64,000 nt of DNA from Bradyrhizobium hereditatis (GTDB lineage: Bacteria; Pseudomonadota; Alphaproteobacteria; Rhizobiales; Xanthobacteraceae). Below are positions 39,375 through 48,720 of the stretch, piece after piece. Where the stretch lies: contig NZ_JAGKJK010000001.1 of assembly GCF_020329435.1 (NCBI RefSeq), forward strand, positions 682,001 through 746,000, read 5' to 3'. The notes beneath the pieces were generated by a model. It worked only from the letters and a program-made list of their open reading frames with translations. It was not told the DNA's origin and ran no database searches. Numbering within the stretch: position 1 is the stretch's first letter; every line of letters starts with the position of its first letter. Made by a program: the position numbers and the translations under genes.

Positions 39375-40238
39375 CTACCCGCCAAACTCCCGCGTTCGCG
39401 ACGCGCGCCACAGCGTCCACAGGATCCGCAACCGCGACGTCGTGTGCAGCACAAACGGGTCGGCGTCGGCACGCGACATGCGCGTCAGCTCACGGCGGAT
39501 CAGCGCCAGCGGAAGAAATATCGGCCGCACCTGCGACGGCACATGCGCGAGCAGTTCGAACGCCGTGCCGAGATGTTTCCGGGCCTCCCCAATCAACTGG
39601 TCGATCGCAGCACGCACGTTCGGCGTCTGCTTGCCCGAAAAGACCTGTTCCATCCCGCTGCCGTGCTGCTGCAACAATTGCAGCGGCAGGAATAGCTGGC
39701 GCCGCGCGGCATCGAGCGGCAGCGTTGCGATCACCTGCGCCATGCCCTGGGCGAGGCCGGCATGGCGGGCGAGATGGTCGATCGCCGCGGACGGTGGCGC
39801 CGCGATCCGCGCGCCGAGCGAGAACAGTGCCGCGGCGGTGTCGGTCACGTAGCCTTCGAGCGCCGCCATCGACGGCATCGGGTCGTTATAGAGGTCGAAC
39901 TGATGCTCCTCGATCAGCCGCGACAGCGGCGCGACCGGCAGGTGAAATTCGCTGATCGTGTGCAACAGTTCGGCTGCAACCGGATTGCCCTCGACGCCGC
40001 CATGGCCGGCGCCTTCCAGCATATCGGTCCACCATTGCAGCCGCATTTCGCCGGGCAGCGGCTGGGTGACGTGCTCGCGCACGCGTGAGATCTCGACATT
40101 GAAGGCGTAGATCGACAATAGCGCGCGGCGCTGGATCGCCGGCAGGAACAGGGTCGAGGCGTAGCGGACAAAATCGTGCGTGCGTACGAGATCGGCGCAG
40201 AACGCCGCTGAATCCTTCGACGTCGCGGTCCCGCTCAT
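39375..40238 (-). CDS. Phytoene/squalene synthase-like protein (NDUFAF6 type)
   Basis: The 287-residue all-helical protein has the phytoene/squalene-synthase fold: the start CADLVRTHDFVRYAST, then LLSIYAFNVEISRVRE and later LAQGMAQVIATLP. The first Asp-rich metal motif of true synthases is replaced by EISRVRE, so prenyl-transfer activity is unlikely. This branch is that of mitochondrial NDUFAF6, a complex I assembly factor. It overlaps the preceding Mth938-like gene by 4 bp (ATGA). That neighbour is related to NDUFAF3, another complex I factor, which supports an assembly role. Confidence 0.8.
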   Translation of the reverse strand: MSGTATSKDSAAFCADLVRTHDFVRYASTLFLPAIQRRALLSIYAFNVEISRVREHVTQPLPGEMRLQWWTDMLEGAGHGGVEGNPVAAELLHTISEFHLPVAPLSRLIEEHQFDLYNDPMPSMAALEGYVTDTAAALFSLGARIAAPPSAAIDHLARHAGLAQGMAQVIATLPLDAARRQLFLPLQLLQQHGSGMEQVFSGKQTPNVRAAIDQLIGEARKHLGTAFELLAHVPSQVRPIFLPLALIRRELTRMSRADADPFVLHTTSRLRILWTLWRASRTREFGG

Positions 40239-40618
40239 GGCACCGCGATCAATGCCGCGGCAACGCGCCGGCGCTCGCCCAGCATGATGTTGTAGGTGCG
40301 GATCGCAGGCCCGGTTTGCATCGCATCGAGCACCACGCGCACGGCGCGGAGCGCCTCTCTGAGGCCGCGCGGCGGCACCCAGATCTCGGTGCCGGTACCG
40401 ACGATCAAGGTATCGATAGCGTTGGCAGCCTTGAACACTTGCGCCAGGGAATATTCGTCGATCTCAGCAGGTTTCGTCACCGGCCAGGCCCAGATGCCGT
40501 CGGGCAGGCACAGCAACGAGCCGCGATGCGACATGTCGGCGAAGGCGAAGCCGCCCTTGCCGTAGGCTTCGATCGGCGCCGACCTCGGAAGATGCGGGGC
40601 GTCCGAGGAACTAGCCAT
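40235..40618 (-). CDS. Mth938-like (AAMDC/NDUFAF3-type) protein
   Basis: The 127-residue protein has the Mth938 fold pattern: IEAYGKGGFAFADM, then DTLIVGTGTEIWVPPRGLREALRA, then a C-terminal TYNIMLGERRRVAAALIAVP. Human NDUFAF3 of this family assembles respiratory complex I. It lies 6 bp downstream of secF and overlaps the NDUFAF6-like gene, so it belongs to the yajC-secD-secF operon. This arrangement is one I know from other Alphaproteobacteria. A bacterial function has not been shown to my knowledge. Confidence 0.88.
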   Translation of the reverse strand: MASSSDAPHLPRSAPIEAYGKGGFAFADMSHRGSLLCLPDGIWAWPVTKPAEIDEYSLAQVFKAANAIDTLIVGTGTEIWVPPRGLREALRAVRVVLDAMQTGPAIRTYNIMLGERRRVAAALIAVP

Positions 40619-40624
40619 AGTTAA

Positions 40625-41626
40625 CTACTTCTTCGCAGGCGTATCCGGCGCGTCGCGGTGCTCGCCAACACCGAGATAGATTAGGATCGGCGCGGCGATG
40701 AAGATCGAAGTGTAGGTACCAACCAGCACCACGCCGAACATCATGACTGCCGTGAAGCTGTGGATCGCGTGGCCGCCGAACAAAAGCAGCGCGAACAACG
40801 CCAGCGTCACCGTGACGTGGGTAATGATCGAACGCGACAGTGTCGAATTGATGGATTCGTTGAGAAGCTGCGGCATCGGCATTTTCTTGTAGCGCCGCAG
40901 CATTTCTCGAATGCGGTCGTAGATCACGACCGTGTCGTTCAGGGAGTAGCCGAGAATGGTGAGCAGCGCCGCGATACTGGTGAGGTCGAAATCGACCTGG
41001 GAGATCGACATGAAGCCGATCGTCAGCACGATGTCGTGGACGTTTGCGATCATGGCGCCCAATGCGAACTGCCATTCGAATCGGAACCAGAGATAGATCA
41101 GGATGCCAAAGATCGCGAGCATCAGTCCGATCATGCCGTAGGCCAGGAGCTCGCCGGAAACGCGTGGTCCGACCACCTCGACGCGGCGGTATTCGACGCT
41201 GTCGCCGAGCGCGCCGCGAACCTTCGTCACCGCTTCCTGCTGCGCCTTGTCGCCACCCGGCTGTTCGGCAACGCGGATCAGAACGTCGGCGGGGCCACCA
41301 AACTGCTGAAGCTGGACTTCGCCAAGACCCAGCGTGCTCAGCTTGGCGCGCATCGCGCCGATGTCGGCGGCGCCGGACTTGGACTGCACTTCCAGCAGGG
41401 TGCCGCCCCTGAAGTCGATGCCGAAATTCAGGCCATGGGTGAAGAACAGAATGATCGCAACGATCGAAAGCGCCGCCGAGATCGGAAAGCTGATGCGGCG
41501 GAAGCGCGTGAAATCGAAATGCGTGTCGTCAGGCACGATGCGCAGCGGCGGCAGCAGATCGAAGATCGCGACCACTGTGAGCACGGCAATCAGAACGCCA
41601 AGCCCGATGAGAACGTATTGTGTCAA
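40625..41626 (-). CDS. secF: Protein translocase subunit SecF
   Basis: The 333-residue inner-membrane protein works with SecD to drive late steps of protein export with the proton gradient. Six helices flank a periplasmic loop. GIDFRGGTLLEV after the first helix and the VIYDRIREMLRRY loop are family signatures. The start is TTG, with GGAG a few bases upstream. It follows secD by 16 bp. The C-terminal tail is basic and short. Confidence 0.97.
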   Translation of the reverse strand: MTQYVLIGLGVLIAVLTVVAIFDLLPPLRIVPDDTHFDFTRFRRISFPISAALSIVAIILFFTHGLNFGIDFRGGTLLEVQSKSGAADIGAMRAKLSTLGLGEVQLQQFGGPADVLIRVAEQPGGDKAQQEAVTKVRGALGDSVEYRRVEVVGPRVSGELLAYGMIGLMLAIFGILIYLWFRFEWQFALGAMIANVHDIVLTIGFMSISQVDFDLTSIAALLTILGYSLNDTVVIYDRIREMLRRYKKMPMPQLLNESINSTLSRSIITHVTVTLALFALLLFGGHAIHSFTAVMMFGVVLVGTYTSIFIAAPILIYLGVGEHRDAPDTPAKK

Positions 41627-41642
41627 AGCCGGCTCCGCATAC

Positions 41643-43244
41643 TCAGATTGGCACGGTCTTCGGCCGCTTCCATCGTACCCAGCCGGCGACGATCAGGCTG
41701 GTCAGCGTAAATGCGGTGAACACTGTGGTTATGATGCCGATGCCGAGCGTGACGGCGAAGCCGCGAACCGGCCCGGTGCCGATATAGAACAGCACGGCGG
41801 CGGCAATGAAGGTAGTGATGTTGGAGTCCAGAATGGTTGCCAGCGCGCGCGTGAACCCGGCGTCGATCGCCGAAATTGCGTTGCGGCCATGGCGGAGCTC
41901 CTCGCGGATGCGCTCGTAGATCAGCACGTTGGAATCGACGGCGATGCCGACCGTCAACACGATGCCGGCGATGCCGGGCAGCGTTAGCGTGGCATTGAGC
42001 AGCGACAACAGGCCAAAGATCATCGCGATGTTGATGGCGACCGCGATGTTGGCGAATACGCCGAACAGGCGGTAGGTCACCAGCATGAATACGATGACCA
42101 TGATCGAGCCGACATAGGCGGCAAGCTGCCCCTTCTCGATCGAGTCCTGACCGAGCCCCGGACCGACGGTGCGTTCTTCAACCACGGTCAGCGGCGCCGG
42201 CAGCGCACCAGCCCGCAGCAGGATCGCGAGATCGTTGGCTTGCTGGACCGTGAAGTTGCCGGAAATCTGCCCGGAGCCGCCGGTGATCGGCTCGCGGATC
42301 ACGGGTGCGGAAATCACTTCATTGTCGAGCACGATCGCAAAGGGCAGGCCTACGTTTTCCGAGGTCGCCTGGGCAAATTTGCGCGCGCCAGAGGTATTGA
42401 AACGGAAGCTGACGATCGGCTCGTTCGTGCGCTGATCGAAGCCCGGCTGGGCATCAATCAGATCGCCACCGGACACCAGCACCTGCCGCTTGATGACATA
42501 GGGGACCTTGGGCGAGGTCGAGCTCATCAGCACTTCGGATTCCGCCGGCACGCGCCCCCCTTGCGCCTGGTCCGGCGACACCGAAGTGTCGACCATGCGG
42601 AATTCCATCTTCGCGGTCTTACCGAGCAGTTCCTTCAGGTGCGTCGGATCCTGCAGGCCCGGCACCTGGACCAGAATGCGGTCAGTACCCTGACGCTGGA
42701 TGATCGGCTCGACAGTGCCGAGCTCGTTGACGCGCTTCTCGACAATCTGGATCGATTGCTCGATGGTCTTCCGCATGCGGTCGAGCATCGCAGCCTGCGG
42801 GATCGTGATCCGGATCAGCCCTCCGCCCGCATCGGTCACCTCGAGATCACGCTGCCCGGTACCCCCCAAAAGCCCGCCGATCGGTTGCGACAGCTCGCGC
42901 AACTTGGACAGGCCGGTCGCCTGATCGGCCTCGCGGCTGATGCGGACTTCGACCGCATCGTTGCGGACAGCGAGGCCGGTATAGGCAACCTTGGCGTCGC
43001 GCAACACGCGACGGGCTTCATCGCGCACCTGATCGAGCTTTTCCTTCTTTACGTAATTGGCGTCGACTTCGAGCAGCAGGTACGAACCGCCCTGCAAGTC
43101 GAGGCCGAGCACGATGTGACGTTGCGCCCACACCGGCCAGGTCTTCACCCGCTCCTGAGAAAAGAAGTTCGGAACCGCGAACAGGCAGACGATCAGCGCG
43201 GTCAGAATGATCGCCAGCGCCTTCCACCGCGAGAAATACAGCAT
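41643..43244 (-). CDS. secD: Protein translocase subunit SecD
   Basis: The 533-residue inner-membrane partner of SecF has one N-terminal helix, a large periplasmic region and five C-terminal helices. Signatures are LGLDLQGGSYLLLEVD near residue 50, the P1 head, and VLIYERIREELRHG in the membrane part. It helps pull exported proteins into the periplasm. It lies between yajC (54 bp) and secF (16 bp), the usual operon order. Confidence 0.98.
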   Translation of the reverse strand: MLYFSRWKALAIILTALIVCLFAVPNFFSQERVKTWPVWAQRHIVLGLDLQGGSYLLLEVDANYVKKEKLDQVRDEARRVLRDAKVAYTGLAVRNDAVEVRISREADQATGLSKLRELSQPIGGLLGGTGQRDLEVTDAGGGLIRITIPQAAMLDRMRKTIEQSIQIVEKRVNELGTVEPIIQRQGTDRILVQVPGLQDPTHLKELLGKTAKMEFRMVDTSVSPDQAQGGRVPAESEVLMSSTSPKVPYVIKRQVLVSGGDLIDAQPGFDQRTNEPIVSFRFNTSGARKFAQATSENVGLPFAIVLDNEVISAPVIREPITGGSGQISGNFTVQQANDLAILLRAGALPAPLTVVEERTVGPGLGQDSIEKGQLAAYVGSIMVIVFMLVTYRLFGVFANIAVAINIAMIFGLLSLLNATLTLPGIAGIVLTVGIAVDSNVLIYERIREELRHGRNAISAIDAGFTRALATILDSNITTFIAAAVLFYIGTGPVRGFAVTLGIGIITTVFTAFTLTSLIVAGWVRWKRPKTVPI

Positions 43245-43298
43245 CGAGTAGACCCGTCACATCCAGGAAAATGCGCCGCGACGAGCAGCGCGCAAAAC

Positions 43299-43661
43299 TC
43301 AGCTCGCGGACGACTCGTCCTTGGCCTCACTCTTTTCCTTGGCCGGTTCGCCCTTGGCGCGGACGCCCGAAATCATCTGCCGCATCTGCCGCACACGGAC
43401 GCCGTCCGAGATTTCGAATTCGATCTGGTCGTCATCGACCACCTTGGTCACCTTGCCGACCAGGCCGCCGGAGGTCACCACGGTGTCGCCGCGGCGGATG
43501 TTTTTGACTAGTTCCTGATGATCCCTGATCTTCTTCTGCTGGGGGCGTAGAATCAGGAAGTACATGATCACGAAGATCAACGCGAACGGCAGCAGCGACA
43601 TCAGCATGCTGTTCGCATCGCCGCCGGCTGCAGCCTGGGCGTACGCAGGGGTAATCAGCAT
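43299..43661 (-). CDS. yajC: Preprotein translocase subunit YajC
   Basis: The 120-residue accessory subunit of the SecDF complex has one membrane helix (about 18-40; LLPFALIFVIMYFLILRPQQKK). The cytoplasmic part with RRGDTVVTSGGLVGKV is typical. The N-terminus MLITPAYAQ may act as a reverse or leader segment, as in other rhizobia. The ATG at 43661 is chosen on that basis; longer reading upstream is not supported. It heads the yajC-secD-secF operon. Confidence 0.96.
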   Translation of the reverse strand: MLITPAYAQAAAGGDANSMLMSLLPFALIFVIMYFLILRPQQKKIRDHQELVKNIRRGDTVVTSGGLVGKVTKVVDDDQIEFEISDGVRVRQMRQMISGVRAKGEPAKEKSEAKDESSAS

Positions 43662-43855
43662 TCGAACAATCCTCGTGAGACGGAAAAGAACCGGCCACGC
43701 CTGGGCATAGCGGCCTGGGCATGTCGCCGGTCCGGGCAAATTCGCGCGGACTATAGCGGCGGCGGGCCCAATTGCAACGTTGGCCGTCCCCTCATTTAGG
43801 CCGCTTGCGAGACCTTCCAAGGCCCGTTAAGGCTGCCCGGTCAGGAACTCCGGAA

Positions 43856-44827
43856 ATGTCGAAAAAATCCAAGAAAACAGCGTCCCGCGCCGCCCCCAAA
43901 GCCGCCTCCCGAGCAGCAGCGAAATCCGCGACAAAACGTCCGGAGAACACGTTTGACGGCGCCACCGCCGAGCGGATCGCAAGCGCGCTGGAAGCCATCG
44001 TCGGCCACCTTTCCGCGGCCGCTCCGGCGGCCACAAGCCCCGAGCAGTTCGGCGCTGCCGACGCCTTCGTTTGGCACCCGGACGGCCGCCTCTCGCCGGT
44101 GCCGCGCGTCAGCCGCGTCGAGCTCGGCCTGCTCAAGGGGATCGACCGGATGCGGGACATTCTGATCGAAAACACCGAACGCTTTGCCGACGGCCTGCCT
44201 GCCAACAACGCGCTGCTCTGGGGCGCGCGCGGCATGGGCAAGTCGTCCCTGGTGAAGGCTACGCACGCTAGCATCAACATGGAGCGCAAGCCGGCCGACC
44301 GCCTCAAGCTGATCGAGATTCATCGCGAGGACATCGAGAGCCTGCCTGGCCTGATGGATCTGTTACGCAGCTCCGACTTCCGCTTCATCGTGTTCTGTGA
44401 CGATCTCTCGTTCGACGGCAATGATGCCTCCTACAAATCGCTGAAGGCGGTGCTGGAAGGCGGCATCGAGGGTCGCCCCGACAACGTCATCCTCTACGCC
44501 ACTTCGAACCGGCGGCACTTGCTGGCGCGCGAAATGATCGAGAACGAACGCTCGACCGCCATCAATCCGGGCGAGGCCGTTGAGGAGAAGGTGTCGCTGT
44601 CCGACCGCTTCGGCCTGTGGCTCGGCTTCCACCGCTGCAGCCAGGACGAGTACCTCGCGATGGTGCGCGGCTATTGCGGCCATTTCGGCATCAAGATCGA
44701 TGACGAAGAGCTGGAGCGCGAGGCGCTGGAATGGTCGACGACGCGCGGCTCCCGCTCGGGCCGCGTCGCCTGGCAGTTCACGCAGGAGCTTGCGGGACGG
44801 CTCGGGGTGAGGCTGGCGGGGAAGTAG
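43856..44827 (+). CDS. DUF815-family AAA ATPase
   Basis: The 323-residue cytoplasmic ATPase has a lysine/alanine-rich N-terminal tail (1-30). Walker A is GARGMGKS (123-130), Walker B lies in FIVFCDDLSFD, and the arginine-containing ATSNRRHL segment follows. This is the DUF815 group of DnaA/AAA-like proteins. No function is proven. It is divergent from yajC, with 195 bp between. In related genomes, as I recall, it keeps this place beside yajC. Confidence 0.9.
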   Translation: MSKKSKKTASRAAPKAASRAAAKSATKRPENTFDGATAERIASALEAIVGHLSAAAPAATSPEQFGAADAFVWHPDGRLSPVPRVSRVELGLLKGIDRMRDILIENTERFADGLPANNALLWGARGMGKSSLVKATHASINMERKPADRLKLIEIHREDIESLPGLMDLLRSSDFRFIVFCDDLSFDGNDASYKSLKAVLEGGIEGRPDNVILYATSNRRHLLAREMIENERSTAINPGEAVEEKVSLSDRFGLWLGFHRCSQDEYLAMVRGYCGHFGIKIDDEELEREALEWSTTRGSRSGRVAWQFTQELAGRLGVRLAGK

Positions 44828-44865
44828 GCGGGCCTGTTTGGCACTGCGGCCGTAACGAACTCGGT

Positions 44866-44956
44866 CGTCATACGCGGGCTCGACCCGCGTAGCCATCAAT
44901 CTTCGAAAGAGCGGTTTCTTCCGGGATGGATTGCCGGGTCAAGCCCGGCAATGACG
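44866..44956. repeat. Two-hairpin palindromic repeat, 'CGCGGGCTCGACCCGCG' type
   Basis: The left hairpin ACGCGGGCTCGACCCGCGT and right hairpin TTGCCGGGTCAAGCCCGGCAA lie between CGTCAT and ATGACG ends. It fills the gap between the convergent DUF815 and LysM genes. Confidence 0.85.
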
Positions 44957-44962
44957 AGCGGC

Positions 44963-46336
44963 TCACGCCCCGTTCAGGAATTGCAGCGGGTCAACCGGCG
45001 ATGATCCCTTGCGAATTTCGAAGTGGAGCTGCGGCGACCCCACCTCACCCGATTGACCCGACTTGGCAATGATCTGGCCGCGCTTGATGGTATCGCCGCG
45101 TTTCACCAGCAGTTCACTCGCATGGGCATATGCGGTGACGTAACCGTTGGAGTGCCGCACCAGAATCAGATTGCCGTAACCCTTGAGCTCGTTACCGGAA
45201 TAGGCGACCACGCCGTCTTCCGCCGCTTTCACCGGCGTGCCTTCCGGCACCGCAACGTTGATGCCGTCATTCGACTTGCCGTTGGTCTTGGCGCCATAGC
45301 TCGTGATCACCTTGCCGCGCACCGGCCAGCGGAAGGTCGGCAGCGCGCCGGTAGCTTCGCTGGGCTTGACCGAAGCGGCTTCCGCGGCGGGCTTTTCTTC
45401 CACGATATTGGTCGTGGCAGAGGCGAGCCGCGCGCTCTGCGGCGGGCCCCCGGCCGCAGCCATCTTGGCGGCCGGCGCAGCAACCGGCGCGGCAGGCTGG
45501 GCCGGCGCTGCGGCGACCGGCTGCACCACCGGAGCAGCGGCCGCGGCCGACTTCGAACCGGGCACCGTGAGCTTCATGCCGAGGCTGAGCTTGGCGGACT
45601 GATCGAGATTGTTGGCCTTGGCGAGTTCGGCAACCGAGACCTGGTTGCGGCGCGCGATACTCATCAGCGTGTCGCCGCGATTGACGACATGGACGCTCGG
45701 CGCTGCGGCGCCGACGGCGACCGGCTTGCTGGCTGCCGGAGCGGGCGCCGGTGCCGGCGCCGCCGCAGTCTGCCGCGGAATGATCAGTTGCTGACCGGGC
45801 GACAGCGTGCGCGGGCCCTTGTAACCGTTGGCCTGCAGGATCGCAGCGGCCGAAACGTTGTAGCGCTTCGCCAGAACGTCGAGGGTGTCGCTGGTGCCGA
45901 CGATGATCGTGGTGCCGCCCTGCGCGGCCGGACGCGCTGCAGCGACCGAGCGCGGCGGTACCGTGGCGGTGGTCTCGATCGGCGATTGAGTAGGCGGCGC
46001 ATAGGAGGAAATCCCGCGCCCTCCTCCGGACACCCCGCCCGAGCTGGCGGGATAAGCGGGCGGCGCAGCGACCGCGGGCGGCGGTAACGACTGGGATTGG
46101 AATTGCGGCGCCTGGCTCTGCGGACGGGCGTATTGCGGCAGCTCGCGGCGTTCGGCGGCGGGAGCGCGCACCGAACCGGTGGCTTCGGGCTGGGAGGCAA
46201 AGGGATTGGAGAACGAGCTATCGGAAAAGCGCGTCTGCATATCGGCGCTGCAGCCGGCAAAGCCCACCGACATCAGCGCCAGCACCGCGACCTGCGGCAC
46301 CCGACGCGAGCGAAGCAACTCGGCGACACGGGACAT
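44963..46336 (-). CDS. LysM/M23 lipoprotein, NlpD-like amidase activator
   Basis: The 457-residue lipoprotein has a lipobox-like FAG-C29, a long Pro/Ala/Gln linker and two LysM domains (about 141-190 and 212-258). A second Ala/Pro linker follows, then an M23 domain (about 340-455). Two metal ligands of active M23 enzymes seem lost: SNDGINVAV lacks the first His, and QLHFEIR has Gln for His. This is the pattern of NlpD/EnvC, which activate cell-wall amidases at division. It is followed by a convergent repeat and preceded by pcm, the same order as in other Alphaproteobacteria. Confidence 0.88.
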   Translation of the reverse strand: MSRVAELLRSRRVPQVAVLALMSVGFAGCSADMQTRFSDSSFSNPFASQPEATGSVRAPAAERRELPQYARPQSQAPQFQSQSLPPPAVAAPPAYPASSGGVSGGGRGISSYAPPTQSPIETTATVPPRSVAAARPAAQGGTTIIVGTSDTLDVLAKRYNVSAAAILQANGYKGPRTLSPGQQLIIPRQTAAAPAPAPAPAASKPVAVGAAAPSVHVVNRGDTLMSIARRNQVSVAELAKANNLDQSAKLSLGMKLTVPGSKSAAAAAPVVQPVAAAPAQPAAPVAAPAAKMAAAGGPPQSARLASATTNIVEEKPAAEAASVKPSEATGALPTFRWPVRGKVITSYGAKTNGKSNDGINVAVPEGTPVKAAEDGVVAYSGNELKGYGNLILVRHSNGYVTAYAHASELLVKRGDTIKRGQIIAKSGQSGEVGSPQLHFEIRKGSSPVDPLQFLNGA

Positions 46337-46445
46337 GGTTACTCACTCGTACGCAACAAAATACTGTTTTGAGTAAACACGCACCGAGTAAATTAACGCT
46401 TAACCCTTGGAATAAGATGTTGGCGGGAACCGCCAATCCGGAATT

Positions 46446-47090
46446 CTACAGCTCGCGCGCAATGCCCCGCAGGGCCGGGACGAAGCGGACATCGACCAGT
46501 TCCTTGCGCTCGAAACCGCTCTCGGTTCTGACGACACGGACCAGAGTCTGGGTGCCGTGATGCGGGCCGACGGGGGCGATCAGGATGCCGCCGGGTTGCA
46601 ACCGTTGCAGCAGATTGTCCGGGATTTGCTCCATCGCGGCGGTGACGATGATGCGGTCGAAATCGCCGGCTCCGGCTGGTACGTCGAAGCCATCTCCGAG
46701 CATCACCTCGATGTTGTAGTAGCCAAGCTTTTCAAGCCTGGCGCGAGCAGCGTCCGCGAGCGTCCGGTAGCGCTCGATCGTCAGCACATGGGCGCAGAGT
46801 CGCGACAACACCGCGGCCTGATAGCCGGAGCCGGTGCCGATCTCCAGCACCTTGTGGTTCTTCTGAAGCTGCAACTGCTCGGTCATGTACGCGACCACAA
46901 AGGGCTGGCTGATGGTCTGCCCGCAGGCGATGCCGAGCGCACTGTCGCGGTAGGCGTGGCCGCGATCGCCAGGCGCCACGAAGGCTTCGCGCGGCACCTC
47001 CTCCATCGTACGCAGCACAGCCAAGTCGCTGATCCCCCGCCGCCGCAGGGTGAGCTGAAACATCATCTTCTCGGGCGGTTCTTGCGACAT
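46446..47090 (-). CDS. pcm: Protein-L-isoaspartate O-methyltransferase
   Basis: This 214-residue repair enzyme methylates isoaspartyl residues of aged proteins with S-adenosylmethionine. The start [14 protein letters not shown], the VPREAFV segment, the SAM loop [16 protein letters not shown] and [11 protein letters not shown] are family marks. It lies upstream of the NlpD-like gene on the same strand. A receiver protein on the other strand separates it from surE, with which pcm is often paired. Confidence 0.96.
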   Translation of the reverse strand: MSQEPPEKMMFQLTLRRRGISDLAVLRTMEEVPREAFVAPGDRGHAYRDSALGIACGQTISQPFVVAYMTEQLQLQKNHKVLEIGTGSGYQAAVLSRLCAHVLTIERYRTLADAARARLEKLGYYNIEVMLGDGFDVPAGAGDFDRIIVTAAMEQIPDNLLQRLQPGGILIAPVGPHHGTQTLVRVVRTESGFERKELVDVRFVPALRGIAREL

Positions 47091-47348
47091 TGCGGTCTCG
47101 CGGCGGGTTCTGCCGCCAGTCGGATGCTTCGGCTCGCCAAGATGTAATAGCGTACGCCATCTTAAGGAAGAATTTCCTGAAGGTTCAGGTTCCTACCTTC
47201 GGGAACCACAAGCCGTAGCCCGGCGTTGGGGGCCGGCAAGTCCGTCGCGAGAGGTGCCTGCCTCAAAGGCCGTGGCCTGTTCATGTCGACATTGCACCCA
47301 GGCACGTTTTTTGCGAACCTCAGTGCTCGGAAGGGCAAGGAATCCATC

Positions 47349-47726
47349 ATGGTAGCGACACGGCCGGCGGGCTGTTCTGTTTTCCTCGTTGAAGACGAGG
47401 TCATGATCCGCATGATGGTCGCCGACATGCTGGAAGAGCTGGGCCACAGCGTAGCTGCCGAGGCGGGGGAAATCGGCGAAGCGGTCAAGCTGGTGCAGTC
47501 GACCGAGTTCGATCTCGCCATTCTCGACGTCAACGTCAACGGCAAGGTGATCACGCCGGTCGCCGAGCTGATCACGGCGCGCAACCTTCCGTTTATCTTT
47601 GCAACCGGCTACGGCTCATCCGGCCTGCCCCAGGAATACCGCGACCGCCCTGCCCTGCAGAAGCCATTCCAGCTGGAGACGCTGGCCCAGGTCATCAGCG
47701 CTACGCTCAAGAACGCGCCGGCTTAA
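47349..47726 (+). CDS. Single-domain response regulator
   Basis: The 125-residue protein is a receiver domain with no output domain. The acidic pair is E15/D16 (LVEDEV), the phospho-acceptor D60 (LAILDVNVNG), then T86 (ATGYG) and K105 (QKPF). Such proteins act as phosphate shuttles or regulate partners by contact. No histidine kinase is nearby. The ATG at 47349 follows AAGGAA; an ATG at 47283 would add 22 residues. It interrupts the minus-strand pcm-surE block. Confidence 0.87.
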   Translation: MVATRPAGCSVFLVEDEVMIRMMVADMLEELGHSVAAEAGEIGEAVKLVQSTEFDLAILDVNVNGKVITPVAELITARNLPFIFATGYGSSGLPQEYRDRPALQKPFQLETLAQVISATLKNAPA

Positions 47727-47734
47727 CGAAGATC

Positions 47735-47857
47735 GTGTCCCGGACGCGGTGCAGCGTGAAACGCTGCTCCGCAGAGCCGGGACCCACTCTTTCCCATGCA
47801 CCATAGGCCCCGGCTCAGCAGCGCATCACTCCGTGCTGCGCTGCGTCCGGGGCACGA
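47735..47857. repeat. Palindromic repeat, 'CCCGGACGC-GCAGCG' type
   Basis: GTCCCGGACGCGGTGCAGCG at the left is complementary in large part to CGCTGCGTCCGGGGCACGA at the right, with a central CGCAGAGCCGGGAC. It fills the 132 bp between the convergent response regulator and surE. Confidence 0.75.
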
Positions 47858-47858
47858 G

Positions 47859-48626
47859 CTATCTCAATGTCGTCATGAGCTCTTCTGAAAACGCCTCGTC
47901 GGTACGATCCAACCGCAGCGGCGTCACCGACACGTAGCGAGCCGCTAGCGCAGCGAGATCGGTGCCTTCGGCTGGCGTATCCATTACTGCCGCCCGCTCA
48001 AAACCGATCCAGAAATAGGGATTGCCGCGGCCGTCGTGGCGCTTGTCCACCTTGAGGAAGCCGAGATTGCGCTTGCCCTGTCGCGTGACGCGGACACCCT
48101 TGACCTGATCGGGCGTGCAAGCCGGGAAATTGACGTTGATCACCGTGTTTTTCGGCACCCCGGCATCGATCACCTTGCGCAGGATATCGGGCCCGAATTT
48201 CAGTGCGGTGTCCCACAGCGGCGCGTGGCGGGTCTCGACGGAAAATTCCTGGCTCAGTGCAAATGACGGGATGCCCAGGATCGTGCCCTCGAGGGCGCCA
48301 GCGATGGTGCCGGAATAGACGACGTCCTCGGCGACGTTGCGGCCCTTATTGACGCCGGACAGCACGAGATCGGGCATCTTCTCGCCGAGGATGTAGCGCG
48401 AGCCCATGATCACGCAATCGGTCGGCGTGCCCCGCACCGCGAAATGGCGCGGACCGACCTCGCGCAGGCGCAGCGGATCGTTCAACGACAACGAGTGCGA
48501 AACGCCGGACTGATCGAGCTCCGGGGCGACGACCCAGACATCGTCGGACAGCGCGCGAGCGATCTCCTCGACGATCTTCAGGCCCGGCGCATGGATGCCG
48601 TCGTCGTTGGTGCAGAGAATTCGCAT
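47859..48626 (-). CDS. surE: 5'-nucleotidase SurE
   Basis: The 255-residue metal-dependent phosphatase acts on nucleoside 5'-monophosphates. NDDG at 7-10, then a [20 protein letters not shown] region with the metal-binding Asn, and the N-terminal [14 protein letters not shown] are hallmarks. In many genomes surE neighbours pcm, as here, and is tied to stationary-phase survival. It is the next minus-strand gene after serS and a small unassigned gene. Confidence 0.97.
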   Translation of the reverse strand: MRILCTNDDGIHAPGLKIVEEIARALSDDVWVVAPELDQSGVSHSLSLNDPLRLREVGPRHFAVRGTPTDCVIMGSRYILGEKMPDLVLSGVNKGRNVAEDVVYSGTIAGALEGTILGIPSFALSQEFSVETRHAPLWDTALKFGPDILRKVIDAGVPKNTVINVNFPACTPDQVKGVRVTRQGKRNLGFLKVDKRHDGRGNPYFWIGFERAAVMDTPAEGTDLAALAARYVSVTPLRLDRTDEAFSEELMTTLR

Positions 48627-48720
48627 CCGTCAAAGTGCCTTTCATTCGAGATCGCTCGGCCTTGCCGCCCGCGCGCCGTCTTATCCGGCTATCGCCGTCG
48701 AGGCAAACCGGCCGATTTGC

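Noticed and set aside
42240-43511. Plus-strand open frame of 423 codons
   Set aside because: It is antisense to secD and yajC; His/Arg/Asp-rich shadow.
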